Positions 33,669 through 42,859 of a stretch of DNA of 64,000 bases are shown here, piece by piece. The translations under genes and the position numbers were made by a program. The notes below the pieces were generated by a model. The model worked only from the letters and a program-made list of their open reading frames with translations, searched no databases and had not been told where the DNA came from. This DNA comes from Candidatus Arsenophonus lipoptenae (GTDB taxonomy: Bacteria > Pseudomonadota > Gammaproteobacteria > Enterobacterales > Enterobacteriaceae): assembly GCF_001534665.1 (NCBI RefSeq), contig NZ_CP013920.1:62001-126000 (forward strand). The letters are read 5' to 3'. Numbering within the stretch: position 1 is the stretch's first letter; every line of letters begins with the position of its first letter.

Positions 33669-34135
33669 TTACATAATTATTTTAATTTTATAAATCCAAT
33701 TTAAATAAATAAAATTTTATAGTTCACAATTTTTGTATTAATAGTTTATTCTTATATAAATAATGAATAGTTATTTTATATAATATATCTTTACATATAA
33801 ATTATTTTAAATATATTATTAATATATAAAATAATTTTTTTTAGTTTTAATCAATTAATTTAATTTACTATATAACCATATAAACATGAAAACAAATATT
33901 AGATATATATGCATAATGAATAAGTTTAAGAAGATTAATTAGTTAAATAAATAAGTTTGATTGTATAATTCATAATAATTTTAAAAAATATTAAAAAGAA
34001 TCAAATTATAAAAAAATAGTTATTTTTAGAAGTTATTGATGAGCATACATATTCTTGTATTAACATCAAATATTAATGATTATAATTAAATAGTATGTTT
34101 ATTAAACAAGTATTATTTTTAATAAAAGATAAAAA
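33669..34135. other. Spacer pabC-tmk with possible mltG trace
   Basis: 467 bp with no intact gene. mltG occupies this position in E. coli. At 34023-34075 the plus-strand frame reads LEVIDEHTYSCIN, faintly like the MltG C-terminal VADGKGGHTFNTN, and the spacing to tmk is right. The match is too short to call. Confidence 0.3.
33799..33842 (+). terminator. pabC: Possible pabC terminator
   Basis: AAATTATTTT and its complement, with further internal pairing across a 2-base bulge, are followed directly by a run of eight T on the plus strand. It lies 130 bp after the pabC stop. The shape is right, but the stem is AT-only. Confidence 0.4.
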
Positions 34136-34816
34136 ATGAATGGTCGTTATATAGTTATTGAAGGTCTTGAGGGTTCAGGAAAAACTACAGCAGTAAAAAC
34201 TGTTGCAAAAATACTTAATAATTTTGGAATAACTAAAATTAATTTTACAAGAGAACCAGGAGGAACAGCATTAGCAGAACAATTGCGTCAATTAATTAAG
34301 CATAGCATTAGCAAAGAAAAAATTACTAGTAAAGCAGAACTATTAATGCTTTATGCTGCACGTATTCAATTGATTGAAAATTTCATTAAACCAAATCTTA
34401 CAAAAGGAAAATGGATTATTAGTGATCGGAATGATTTATCATCGCATGCCTATCAAGGTGGAGGACGTAAAATTTGCCAGAAATTAATAAAAATATTACA
34501 AAATAATATAATCAATAATTTTAAACCTGATTTAATCATATATCTTGATATAGAACCCGAATTGGGATTAAATCGGATAAAAAATCGGAGTAAATTAGAT
34601 CAAATAGAAAAAGAATCTTTAGATTTTTTTAAGCGAACTCGTAAACGTTATATTGAATTATCAAATAAAGATGATACAATTATTACAATTGATGCTTCTA
34701 ATTCTTTAATAAATGTACAAGAAAATGTTAACTGTGTAATATCAAACTGGCTAATACTTCAGGGGTATCAGAGGCAAGAAAATGAATTGGTATCCATGGC
34801 TAAATCTTCCATATAA
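34136..34816 (+). CDS. tmk: Thymidylate kinase
   Basis: Phosphorylates dTMP to dTDP. The P-loop EGLEGSGKTTA is at residues 8-18, with FTREPGGT and the DR(x)DLSS lid/base-contact segment following. The 226 residues exceed the E. coli length (213): after the conserved C-terminal ISNW the frame runs about 20 residues further and overlaps the first 35 nt of holB. This looks like loss of the original stop codon. The kinase core itself is intact. Confidence 0.95.
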   Translation: MNGRYIVIEGLEGSGKTTAVKTVAKILNNFGITKINFTREPGGTALAEQLRQLIKHSISKEKITSKAELLMLYAARIQLIENFIKPNLTKGKWIISDRNDLSSHAYQGGGRKICQKLIKILQNNIINNFKPDLIIYLDIEPELGLNRIKNRSKLDQIEKESLDFFKRTRKRYIELSNKDDTIITIDASNSLINVQENVNCVISNWLILQGYQRQENELVSMAKSSI

Positions 34817-35768
34817 ACAAATAATTACTTTCTATCAAAAACGAAAACATCATGCATTACTTTTACATTCTAATCCTGGAATGGCTAGTGATGTATTAGT
34901 TTGTGCTATTACTAAATGGCTAATCTGCCTAAATCCTATAAATATAAAAAATTGTGGTAGTTGTCATAATTGTCAACTAATGTTAACACACAATCATCCA
35001 GATTTGCATAAAATCATTAATGAAAATAATAGCAATAAAATAAGCATTGAAAATATCCGTTCTTTAACTGAAAATTTAGTTAATTATGCACAACAAGGTG
35101 GGGCTAAAGTAATTTGGTTTCCTAATGTTGCATTATTAACAGAATCTGCTATCACTGCATTATTAAAAACTTTAGAAGAACCTACAAATAATACCTATTT
35201 TTTATTAGAGTGTCGTGATCCAATACATTTGTTGACTACTTTACGTAGTAGATGTTTTTATTATTATCTCTCTGCACCAGATCCACAAACTATAATTAAT
35301 TGGCTAAAGAAACAAAATATTAATTTAACATTACTTGAAATTGAAACTGCCATAAAACTTAATTTATATGCACCACTTGCTACTTTAAATTTATTAAAAC
35401 CAAAAAATTGGTTAAAAAGAAAAAATTTTTGTAAGTCATTAATGCAATCCTTAGTAAATAAAAATTTTTTAATATTACTAATTGAATTAGATCAATCAAA
35501 TGTTCTTGAACGAATTTATTGGTTGATAAGTTTTTTACTTGATGCCTTAAAACATAAACTAGATGCAACTAGCTATTGTATTAATCAAGATGAATTACCA
35601 TTAATAAAAAAATTAGCTAATATTAATTCATCTGATATTTTACTAAAAAGTATTACTAGATGGATGACTTGTCGTTATCAATTAATATCAATAACAGGTT
35701 TAAATCAAAAATTACATTTGTCTGCTCAGTTAATTAAATGGCAAAATACACTTTATCTTGACAAGTAA
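34782..35768 (+). CDS. holB: DNA polymerase III delta' subunit
   Basis: A subunit of the clamp-loader complex. The 328 residues (E. coli 334) begin MNWYPWL, matching the family start, so the overlap with tmk is real. Zinc ligands are present as ICLNP...NCGSCHNCQLM (four Cys). The conserved GGAKVIWFPNVALLTESA, ALLKTLEEP and LTTLRSRC segments follow. An AGAGG ribosome site inside tmk precedes ATG. ycfH follows after 11 bp. Confidence 0.95.
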   Translation: MNWYPWLNLPYKQIITFYQKRKHHALLLHSNPGMASDVLVCAITKWLICLNPINIKNCGSCHNCQLMLTHNHPDLHKIINENNSNKISIENIRSLTENLVNYAQQGGAKVIWFPNVALLTESAITALLKTLEEPTNNTYFLLECRDPIHLLTTLRSRCFYYYLSAPDPQTIINWLKKQNINLTLLEIETAIKLNLYAPLATLNLLKPKNWLKRKNFCKSLMQSLVNKNFLILLIELDQSNVLERIYWLISFLLDALKHKLDATSYCINQDELPLIKKLANINSSDILLKSITRWMTCRYQLISITGLNQKLHLSAQLIKWQNTLYLDK

Positions 35769-35779
35769 AGGAGTTTATT

Positions 35780-36565
35780 ATGTTTTTAATTGATTCACAT
35801 TGTCATATAGATTGTTTAAATTACAAAGATAAACACAAAAATATAAATGATGTTATAAATAAAGCAATAAATAACGATGTCAAATATATTTTAGCTATAT
35901 CTACAACATTATCAAATTTTGTGAATATGAAAAAGAGAATTCTTCAAAAGAAGAACATAGCATTTTCATGTGGCATACATCCACTAGAAATCAACAACGA
36001 TTATGATAGTAACGAACTTATAAATTTAGCATCAGATGATTCAGTTATCGCTTTAGGAGAAACAGGTCTAGATTATTATTATCGAACTGACAACATTAAA
36101 TTACAACAAATATCTTTTCGTCAACATATTCGTATAGGTTCTCAATTAAAAAAACCTGTAATTATACATACTAGAAAATCCACAAAAGACACTTTAAAAA
36201 TATTAAAAGAAGAACAAGTAGGTGAATGCGGAGGTATTTTGCATTCTTTCACAGAAGATGAACAAACAGCTAAAGCATTATTAGATTTAGGTCTTTATAT
36301 ATCATTTTCCGGCATATTAACATTTCATAACTCTGAAAATATTAGAAAAGTAGCACGTATGATACCATTAGATCGTATTTTAATTGAAACTGATTCACCT
36401 TATTTAACTCCAGTTCCCTATAGAGGGCAAGAAAATCAGCCAGCTTATGTCAAAAATATCGCATTATTTTTAGCTAAAATAAGAAATATAGATATTGAAG
36501 AAGTTGCTAGAGCTACTACAAAAAATTTCTGTAATCTTTTTAATTTAAAAATTAAACATGATTAA
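35780..36565 (+). CDS. ycfH: TatD-family metal-dependent hydrolase YcfH
   Basis: A TIM-barrel metallohydrolase, probably a DNase or related phosphoesterase. The 261 residues (E. coli 265) hold the metal ligands in DSHCHID (residues 5-11), ALGETGLDYY (Glu), IIHTRKS (His), GILHSFTED (His) and ETDSPYLTPVPYRG (Asp). It lies 11 bp after holB and 33 bp before hinT, as in E. coli. The physiological substrate is unknown. Confidence 0.94.
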   Translation: MFLIDSHCHIDCLNYKDKHKNINDVINKAINNDVKYILAISTTLSNFVNMKKRILQKKNIAFSCGIHPLEINNDYDSNELINLASDDSVIALGETGLDYYYRTDNIKLQQISFRQHIRIGSQLKKPVIIHTRKSTKDTLKILKEEQVGECGGILHSFTEDEQTAKALLDLGLYISFSGILTFHNSENIRKVARMIPLDRILIETDSPYLTPVPYRGQENQPAYVKNIALFLAKIRNIDIEEVARATTKNFCNLFNLKIKHD

Positions 36566-36598
36566 AATAATTATATTTTAAAAATTAAAGGATAAATT

Positions 36599-36949
36599 AT
36601 GAAAACAGAAACAATTTTTAGTAAAATTATACGTAGAGAAATTTATTCTGATATAGTTTATCAAGATGATTTAGTGACAGCATTTAGAGATATAAAACCA
36701 AAAGCACCAGTGCATATTTTAATTGTTCCGAATATTTTAATTGCTAGTATTAATCATGTAAAACATGAGCATAAACAAATATTAGGTCATATGATTACTA
36801 CAGCAGCAAAAATAGCTAAACATGAAGGCATTGCTAATAATGGATATCGTTTGATTATAAATTGTAATCAACATGCTGGTCAAGAAATTTTTCATCTTCA
36901 TATACATTTAGTAGGTGGGCATAATTTAGGCCCAATTTTAATTGAATAA
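36599..36949 (+). CDS. hinT: Purine nucleoside phosphoramidase HinT
   Basis: A HIT-family hydrolase that cleaves aminoacyl- and other phosphoramidates of AMP. The 116 residues (E. coli 119) end with the histidine triad HLHIHLVGG (His99, 101, 103), and [20 protein letters not shown] at the N-terminus is almost invariant. It closes the tmk-holB-ycfH-hinT run. A small CTACTATAT hairpin (36979-37001) follows its stop by 29 nt and may end the operon. Confidence 0.96.
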   Translation: MKTETIFSKIIRREIYSDIVYQDDLVTAFRDIKPKAPVHILIVPNILIASINHVKHEHKQILGHMITTAAKIAKHEGIANNGYRLIINCNQHAGQEIFHLHIHLVGGHNLGPILIE

Positions 36950-36978
36950 AAATAATATATATTAAATAAATATATTAT

Positions 36979-37001
36979 CTACTATATACTAGATATAGTA
37001 G
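36979..37001 (+). terminator. hinT: Possible hinT terminator hairpin
   Basis: CTACTATAT and its complement flank a 5-base loop (ACTAG), 29 nt after the hinT stop. The stem ends in a G-C pair at the base, but no T-run follows. Confidence 0.35.
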
Positions 37002-37030
37002 GACTAAAATAACTAACTATATTCAATCAT

Positions 37031-37074
37031 TATTAATATATATTAATTGGCTATTAAATTAATATATATTAATA
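37031..37074. repeat. 18-bp perfect inverted repeat hinT-lpoB
   Basis: TATTAATATATATTAATT and its complement flank an 8-base loop (GGCTATTA). The arms contain only A and T, but perfect pairing over 18 bp is still unlikely by chance. It lies in the 514-bp spacer between hinT and lpoB. Confidence 0.6.
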
Positions 37075-37163
37075 GTATTAAAATAGTTTTATTAAACTAA
37101 TAAATTTTTGTTTTTTTGGAAGAAAGAGGTATTATTAATTAATAACTATTAGATAATATTTTT

Positions 37164-37277
37164 ATGTTTTGCAATCATAATTATGAATTATATGATACTT
37201 ATAAATGTAGCAATTTAAAAATAATTAATACGATAAGTAAATTAAGAATTGAATTCTATTCAGATTTTTTAAATTGA
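37164..37277 (+). pseudogene. Small open frame at the ycfL position, possibly a remnant
   Basis: A 37-codon ATG frame lies in the hinT-lpoB spacer, where E. coli has ycfL. Its end, SKLRIEFYSDFLN, vaguely resembles the YcfL segment VHYRFYWYD, but I would not identify it on that alone. No ribosome site is obvious. The rest of the spacer (36950-37463) shows no gene. Confidence 0.2.
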
Positions 37278-37463
37278 GAAGCAATAAAGAAAATATTAAA
37301 GAATTTAAAGAAATACATAAAATTTTATTATTAATATAATATTATCCCTATATTTTAAACACATAATAAAATATGTATCACTAATAAAATAATGCTAATT
37401 ATTTATTAAAAATTTTATGAATATCATTAATTTTGATATTCTAATTATACAAGAGAAAGTTAA

Positions 37464-38030
37464 ATGAGATGTATTGTTCAAGTTATTATCATATCATATA
37501 TGTTAATCAGTTGCTCACTAATAACAAAAAAACAATTAATTCCAATAACTAAGACAGTTAATAGAGAAAATAAAGCAATAATGTCTATGCCAGAAACTGT
37601 ACCTAAAATACCAGAATTAAAAACAATAGATTGGATAAAAGTATTAATTCCTTTAAGTAATCAATTAATAAAATCTCAAATTGTTCAATCAAATAAAGTT
37701 TTATTAATTGATTCAATTCAAAATAATACTAATACATCAATTCAATCAATGAAAATAATTGATGCGATTATTGAAATATTCAATAAAAAAAATATATTTA
37801 AATTAGTACCACAAAATATGGTAGCAAATGCACGCCAATCTTTAGGATTATCTCAAGAAGATAATTTAATTATGCGAAGCAAAATAATTGGATTAGCTCG
37901 TTATATGCATGCTGATTATGTACTTTATTTAATTATTTCAGATAATAAAAAATATAAAGAAATTAAAATGCAATTAATAGAAACTCAAACAGGTGAAATT
38001 TTTTGGTCTGGAATTAACAAGATTGAATAA
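37464..38030 (+). CDS. lpoB: Penicillin-binding protein activator LpoB
   Basis: An outer-membrane lipoprotein that reaches through the periplasm to activate PBP1b. The 188 residues (E. coli 213) have a lipoprotein signal with the lipobox cysteine at position 17 (YMLISC), a shortened flexible linker, and the globular domain: VLLIDSIQNNT, ARQSLGLSQEDNLIMRSKII and the ending TGEIFWSG. The linker is about 25 residues shorter than in E. coli, which could reflect a thinner periplasm or simply erosion. Monocistronic. Confidence 0.92.
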   Translation: MRCIVQVIIISYMLISCSLITKKQLIPITKTVNRENKAIMSMPETVPKIPELKTIDWIKVLIPLSNQLIKSQIVQSNKVLLIDSIQNNTNTSIQSMKIIDAIIEIFNKKNIFKLVPQNMVANARQSLGLSQEDNLIMRSKIIGLARYMHADYVLYLIISDNKKYKEIKMQLIETQTGEIFWSGINKIE

Positions 38031-38527
38031 AAATATAATTTAATTGTAATAAATTACAAATAACATAATAAAAAATAATAATAAAATATTTGTAATAATT
38101 TTTATATTTAGTGTATACTAAGCTAGTTAATATAAATATATTTTTTTAAATAAAAGAATATATTAATTTGATTTCATAATTATCGCGTTAATATAATACA
38201 ATATTTATTGATATATGAAATAAAAGCATTATAATTTTTTATAAAATATTTATTTACTCAATCTATAAAATATGGGTATATAAATCTAAAGTTAAATTAT
38301 ATAAACTATTAATATAAATATTAATATTTATATTACAAATACAAAATTTGTATCTAATAAAGATTATTTTTCTATATTTAAAGTTAATATTGTTACTATT
38401 TATTCTATTAGAAGTAAAATTGTTAATTAAATTTATATCAAACTTATTTTAAATAATAGTAATTTTATTTTAATCTAATTATTATTCACTGTAATGATTT
38501 AATATCAAGTATAAATATATATAAAAT

Positions 38528-38555
38528 AATACTTATCATGATCATGATAAGTATT
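38528..38555. repeat. 28-bp perfect palindrome upstream of sufA
   Basis: AATACTTATCATGA is followed directly by its exact complement. The centre is ATCATGATCATGAT, which contains GATC. It lies 319 bp upstream of sufA. A gap-free dyad with mixed composition suggests a protein-binding site or a hairpin with a GATC loop. Confidence 0.75.
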
Positions 38556-38796
38556 TAGATTAATATGATTACATTAGTTAATTAATGAAAATGATTATTA
38601 CTAAAATTAAATAATAACAATTAATAAAATAATTATTTCGAAAATAAAAACTAATACATAATATAATTAAATGTTATTATAAAAATATTTAGATTATTAA
38701 ATTACTTTAATTATCAATAAATTATTATGGTTAATAACTGTTAATAACTAATGTAATCAGTAATTAATAAAAATATGATAAGAAAAATAAATTAAT

Positions 38797-38826
38797 TAAA
38801 AACATTTTTAAGTAAAAATGTTTTTA
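38797..38826 (+). repeat. 14-bp hairpin just upstream of sufA
   Basis: TAAAAACATTTTTA and its complement are separated by AG, and the right arm ends in TTTTT. It stands 48 bp before the sufA ATG and just upstream of TATAAT (38841). It resembles a terminator, which may insulate suf from upstream transcription. Confidence 0.6.
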
Positions 38827-38874
38827 TATAAATAATATGGTATAATAATAATATTCAATTTAATAAGGTCAACA

Positions 38875-39243
38875 ATGATAAATCATATCAATATTTTTTC
38901 TTTAAGTGAAGCAACCTGGGATGGCCTTACAATGACTAATACAGCTGTATCTCAAATTTGTAAATTAATGAAAAAAAATCCCAATAGTCAAGGTATATCT
39001 CTGACTATAAAACAATCAGGTTGTGCTGGATTTAGTTATGTTATTACATTGATAGATAAGCTTACTAAAGAATATATGCTATTTGAGAATAGTGGTGCTA
39101 AATTATTTGTACCTCTAAAAGTTATGCCATTTATTGATGGGACTGAGGTTGATTATGTTCGAGAAGGAATTAATCAAATTTTCAAATTTAATAATCCTAA
39201 AGCTCAATATGCCTGTGGTTGTGGCGAAAGCTTTGGTATTTAA
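38875..39243 (+). CDS. sufA: Fe-S assembly A-type protein SufA
   Basis: Carries Fe-S clusters from the SufBCD scaffold to target proteins. The 122 residues equal E. coli SufA. The three ligand cysteines are Cys50 (QSGCAGF), Cys114 and Cys116 (CGCGESFGI). The segment KLFVPLKVMPFIDGTEVDYV is nearly invariant. It heads a complete suf operon. The last codons and stop have been duplicated in the spacer to sufB (see 39227-39259). Sites for Fur, IscR or OxyR could not be identified. Confidence 0.97.
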   Translation: MINHINIFSLSEATWDGLTMTNTAVSQICKLMKKNPNSQGISLTIKQSGCAGFSYVITLIDKLTKEYMLFENSGAKLFVPLKVMPFIDGTEVDYVREGINQIFKFNNPKAQYACGCGESFGI

Positions 39244-39259
39244 AAGCTTTGGTATTTAA
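39227..39259. repeat. 16-bp tandem duplication across the sufA stop
   Basis: AAAGCTTTGGTATTTA occurs twice, head to tail and without mismatch, plus one more matching base. The first copy contains the end of sufA (SFGI and stop); the second lies in the sufA-sufB gap and includes a second TAA. The perfection indicates a recent event. Confidence 0.9.
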
Positions 39260-39271
39260 GTGAATTAAATT

Positions 39272-40771
39272 ATGTCACAAAATAATATAGAAAATACTAA
39301 TAAAGAAGTACAAAAATGGTTAACTGAGCATCGTTATAAGGAGGGGTTTTTTACTAATGTTGCCACAGATAAATTAGCTAAGGGTATTAATGAAGAAGTT
39401 ATTAGAGCTATATCAAGTAAACGTAATGAACCAGATTGGATGTTGCAGTTTCGCTTAGAAGCTTATCATCATTGGCTGAATATGGAAGAGCCACACTGGA
39501 TAAAAGGATTCTACCCCAACTTAAACTATCAAGAATTCAGTTATTATGCTGCTCCAGCATGTAATGTTTGTCAAGATAAAAATACTTCTAAAATTAATTT
39601 AACTATAGATGAAAAAAATTCTCATAATAATATTTATCTAACAGAAGAAGTTGAAGAAACATTTAATAAATTAGGTATCCCAGTACATGAAGATCAATCA
39701 ATTGCAGTGGATGCAATTTTTGATTCTGTTTCTGTTTCAACAACTTACAGTAAAAAATTAGCAAAAATGGGCATTATTTTCTGTTCTTTTAGTGAAGCAA
39801 TTCAAAAATATTCTAATTTAGTAAAAAAATATATTGGTACTGTAGTACCTAATAAAGATAATTTTTTTGCTGCATTAAATTCTGCAGTAGCTTCTGATGG
39901 CACTTTTGTTTATATACCTAAAGGTATTCATTGTCCTATGGAATTATCAACATATTTTCGCATTAATACTCCTAAAATAGGTCAATTTGAGAGAACTATT
40001 TTAATTGCTGATGAAAGTAGCTATGTTAGTTATATTGAAGGTTGTTCAGCTCCAATTAGAGATAGTTATCAATTACACGCGGCTGTGGTTGAAGTCATTG
40101 TTCATAAAAATGCTGAAGTAAAATACTCTACTATACAAAATTGGTTTTCAGGAAAAAATAAATCTAGTGGAATTTTAAATTTTGTCACTAAACGTGCATT
40201 ATGTGAAGGTAAAAATGCAAAAATGTCCTGGACTCAATCAGAAACTGGATCAGCTATTACTTGGAAATATCCCAGTGTTATTCTAAAAGGTGATAATTCT
40301 ATAGGAGAATTTTTTTCAGTAGCTTTAACTAATAGTTATCAACAAGCTGATACAGGTACAAAAATGATTCATATTGGTAAAAATACACATTCTACTATTA
40401 TTTCTAAAGGTATTGCAGCAGGATATAGTCAAAATAGTTACCGTGGTTTAGTAAAAATTTTACCTACTGCAGAAAATGCTAGAAATTATACACAATGTGA
40501 TTCTATGTTAATTGGAACAAAATGCGGTGCACATACATATCCTTATATAGAAGTAAAAAATAATAACGCAAAGTTAGAATATGAAGCTAGTACATCTCGT
40601 ATTGGTGAAGATCAGCTTTTTTATTGTTTACAACGTGGAATTAGTAAAGATGATGCTATTTCTATGATCGTAAATGGTTTTTGTAAAGATGTCTTTTCTA
40701 AATTACCATTAGAATTTACTATTGAAGCCCAAAAATTATTAGCCATTAGTATAGAAAACAGTGTTGGATGA
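39272..40771 (+). CDS. sufB: Fe-S scaffold protein SufB
   Basis: Core scaffold subunit of the SufBC2D complex, where clusters are built. The 499 residues (E. coli 495) carry the conserved beta-helix stretches [26 protein letters not shown], and the functional [20 protein letters not shown] with the cluster cysteine, ending in the C-terminal [16 protein letters not shown]. It is separated from sufC by 43 bp. Full length and well conserved. Confidence 0.97.
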   Translation: MSQNNIENTNKEVQKWLTEHRYKEGFFTNVATDKLAKGINEEVIRAISSKRNEPDWMLQFRLEAYHHWLNMEEPHWIKGFYPNLNYQEFSYYAAPACNVCQDKNTSKINLTIDEKNSHNNIYLTEEVEETFNKLGIPVHEDQSIAVDAIFDSVSVSTTYSKKLAKMGIIFCSFSEAIQKYSNLVKKYIGTVVPNKDNFFAALNSAVASDGTFVYIPKGIHCPMELSTYFRINTPKIGQFERTILIADESSYVSYIEGCSAPIRDSYQLHAAVVEVIVHKNAEVKYSTIQNWFSGKNKSSGILNFVTKRALCEGKNAKMSWTQSETGSAITWKYPSVILKGDNSIGEFFSVALTNSYQQADTGTKMIHIGKNTHSTIISKGIAAGYSQNSYRGLVKILPTAENARNYTQCDSMLIGTKCGAHTYPYIEVKNNNAKLEYEASTSRIGEDQLFYCLQRGISKDDAISMIVNGFCKDVFSKLPLEFTIEAQKLLAISIENSVG

Positions 40772-40814
40772 TTAATTGTTATTAAAATATTCAACCATTC
40801 AAAAGGCCAATACA

Positions 40815-41558
40815 ATGTTAAGCATAAAAAATTTGCATGTTAGTATTGAAGATAATCAAATTATCAAAGGATTAAATTTAGAAATAAAGCCAGGCGAAGT
40901 GCATGCAATAATGGGACCTAATGGATCAGGAAAAAGTACATTATCAGTAATATTAGCTGGACGCGAAGAATACAAAATAGAAAAAGGTGAAATTTTATTT
41001 AAAAATAAAAATTTACTTGAATTATCCCCTGAAGAACGTGCAGGTGAGGGTATATTTTTAGCATTTCAATATCCTATAGAAATTCCTGGTGTGAGTAATA
41101 ATTTTTTCTTACAAACTTCAGTTAATGCAGTAAGAGCATATCGTAAACAACCAATACTTGATACTTTTGAATTTCAGGATTTTGTTGAAAATAAAATTAA
41201 ATTACTTAATATGCCTAAAGATTTACTTACTAGATCAGTTAATGTTGGTTTTTCTGGTGGGGAAAAAAAACGTAATGATATATTACAGATGACTGTATTA
41301 GAACCTGAATTATGTATTTTAGATGAGACTGACTCAGGTCTAGATATTGATTCACTTAAAATAGTATCAAATAGTATTAACTCATTACGAAATAATAAAC
41401 GCGCTTTTATAATAGTTACTCATTATCAAAGAATTCTAAATTATATATCGCCTAATTTTGTTCATATTTTCCATCAAGGAAAAATTATTCAATCAGGTGA
41501 TTTTGCGTTAGTAAAAAAATTAGAGGCACATGGATATGGATGGGCTATTGACCTATAG
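40815..41558 (+). CDS. sufC: Fe-S assembly ATPase SufC
   Basis: An ABC-type ATPase that drives conformational change in SufBC2D. I choose ATG at 40815, giving 247 residues (E. coli 248), because MLSIKNLHVSIED aligns with the family start and AAAGGCC precedes it; an upstream in-frame TTG at 40776 adds unconserved residues. Walker A is GPNGSGKST, the signature is FSGGEKKRNDI, Walker B is LCILDETDSGLDID, and the H-loop is VTHYQR. It overlaps sufD by 23 bp. Confidence 0.97.
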   Translation: MLSIKNLHVSIEDNQIIKGLNLEIKPGEVHAIMGPNGSGKSTLSVILAGREEYKIEKGEILFKNKNLLELSPEERAGEGIFLAFQYPIEIPGVSNNFFLQTSVNAVRAYRKQPILDTFEFQDFVENKIKLLNMPKDLLTRSVNVGFSGGEKKRNDILQMTVLEPELCILDETDSGLDIDSLKIVSNSINSLRNNKRAFIIVTHYQRILNYISPNFVHIFHQGKIIQSGDFALVKKLEAHGYGWAIDL

Positions 41559-42858
41559 TGATAAAGCTAAAAAAAAGCGTATAATAAAAAAATTAAATCA
41601 ACAAGCAATAAAAAAATTTTCTTCGCTATTTTATAATAGTGAAAGGGCTAATGAAAAAAAAGCTCAAGAATATTGGAAAAAAGCAGAAAAAATAGGATTT
41701 CCAGAATTTACAAATGAAGAATGGCAATATACACCTTTAAATAAAGTACTTAAATCTAATTATATATTAGAAGATAGCAATGAATTTCATACAATTACTG
41801 CAGATCAATTAAATCAATTAACTATATCAATTGATTGTTGGAAAATTATTTTTTTTAATGGATATTTTATTTCTAATCTAAGTAGTGATAACTTTGGACC
41901 TTATCAAATACAAATTATGGATACTTTAGCACAAGTCCCAGAACCAATAATAGATAATGAAATATTTCTATACTTAACTAAAAGTCTAGCTGCCCAACCA
42001 CTATTTATTAGATTAAAGTCTCATAATCATGTGAAACAACCACTTTATATATTAAATATTACATCTGGATCAAAATATAGTAATTATATTAATACAAGTC
42101 ACTATTACTACCATATAGAAATAGGATCTGATTGTAAATCACAAGTTATTGAACATTTTGTTTCTATTGATGAAAAACCACATCTAACAGGAAGTCGATT
42201 AACTGTTAATATTGGTGATAATAGTAATTTTACTCATATAAAATTCAACGTTGAAAACAATAGAAGTAATCATTTTTCTCATAATGACATTTTATCAGGA
42301 AAAAATAATCAAATAAAAAGTAATAATATTTTTATAGGATCATCATTACTTAGACATCATACTAGTGTAAAATTAAATGGAATTAATAGTAGAATAGAAC
42401 TAAATAGTTTATTATTACCAAAGAATAAGGAAATTTTTGATACTAGGACTTATCTTGAACATAACCAACCTTTTTGTAAAAGTCGCCAGTTACATAAAAC
42501 TATAGCAATAGATGAAAGTAAAGCCATTTTTAATGGTATGATTAAAGTTTCACCAATAGCACTTAAAACAGATGGTAAAATGACAAATAACAATTTATTA
42601 TTTGGTAAAAAAGCAGAAATTAACACTAAGCCACAGTTAGAAATTTATGCTGATGATGTTCAGTGTAGTCATGGTGCTATAGTAGGAAATATTGATGATG
42701 CGCAGTTATTTTATTTACGTTCACGTGGAATTAATGTTAATTATGCAAAACATATAATCATGGTTTCTTTTACCTCTGAAATAATTAAATCTATTGATAA
42801 TAAAATAGTTAGTAATCAGATTATGTATTTTATTCATAAACGATTATCAGGGATTTAA
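41536..42858 (+). CDS. sufD: Fe-S scaffold protein SufD
   Basis: Partner of SufB in the SufBC2D scaffold, also needed for iron acquisition. I choose ATG at 41536 (440 residues; E. coli 423) because MDGL aligns with the E. coli MAGL start and an AGAGG lies 9 bp upstream within sufC; the ATG at 41530 is an alternative. The C-terminal half is highly conserved: [19 protein letters not shown] and [15 protein letters not shown], with the interface histidine. The N-terminal region is more divergent and lysine-rich. sufS follows at once. Confidence 0.96.
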   Translation: MDGLLTYSDKAKKKRIIKKLNQQAIKKFSSLFYNSERANEKKAQEYWKKAEKIGFPEFTNEEWQYTPLNKVLKSNYILEDSNEFHTITADQLNQLTISIDCWKIIFFNGYFISNLSSDNFGPYQIQIMDTLAQVPEPIIDNEIFLYLTKSLAAQPLFIRLKSHNHVKQPLYILNITSGSKYSNYINTSHYYYHIEIGSDCKSQVIEHFVSIDEKPHLTGSRLTVNIGDNSNFTHIKFNVENNRSNHFSHNDILSGKNNQIKSNNIFIGSSLLRHHTSVKLNGINSRIELNSLLLPKNKEIFDTRTYLEHNQPFCKSRQLHKTIAIDESKAIFNGMIKVSPIALKTDGKMTNNNLLFGKKAEINTKPQLEIYADDVQCSHGAIVGNIDDAQLFYLRSRGINVNYAKHIIMVSFTSEIIKSIDNKIVSNQIMYFIHKRLSGI

Positions 42859-42859
42859 T

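Larger units (their letters stand above)
38031..38874. other. Palindrome-rich spacer lpoB-sufA
   Basis: 844 bp with no gene. It holds several dyads: a 10-bp stem after lpoB (38053-38096, loop 24), a 26-bp AT palindrome (38310-38335), a 28-bp palindrome (38528-38555) and the 14-bp hairpin at 38797-38826. A TATAAT at 38841-38846 is a possible sufA -10; the matching -35 is poor. Confidence 0.55.

Noticed and set aside
40776-40814. Upstream TTG start for sufC adding 13 residues
   Set aside because: The extra residues are not conserved, and the ATG at 40815 has a ribosome site and aligns exactly with E. coli SufC.
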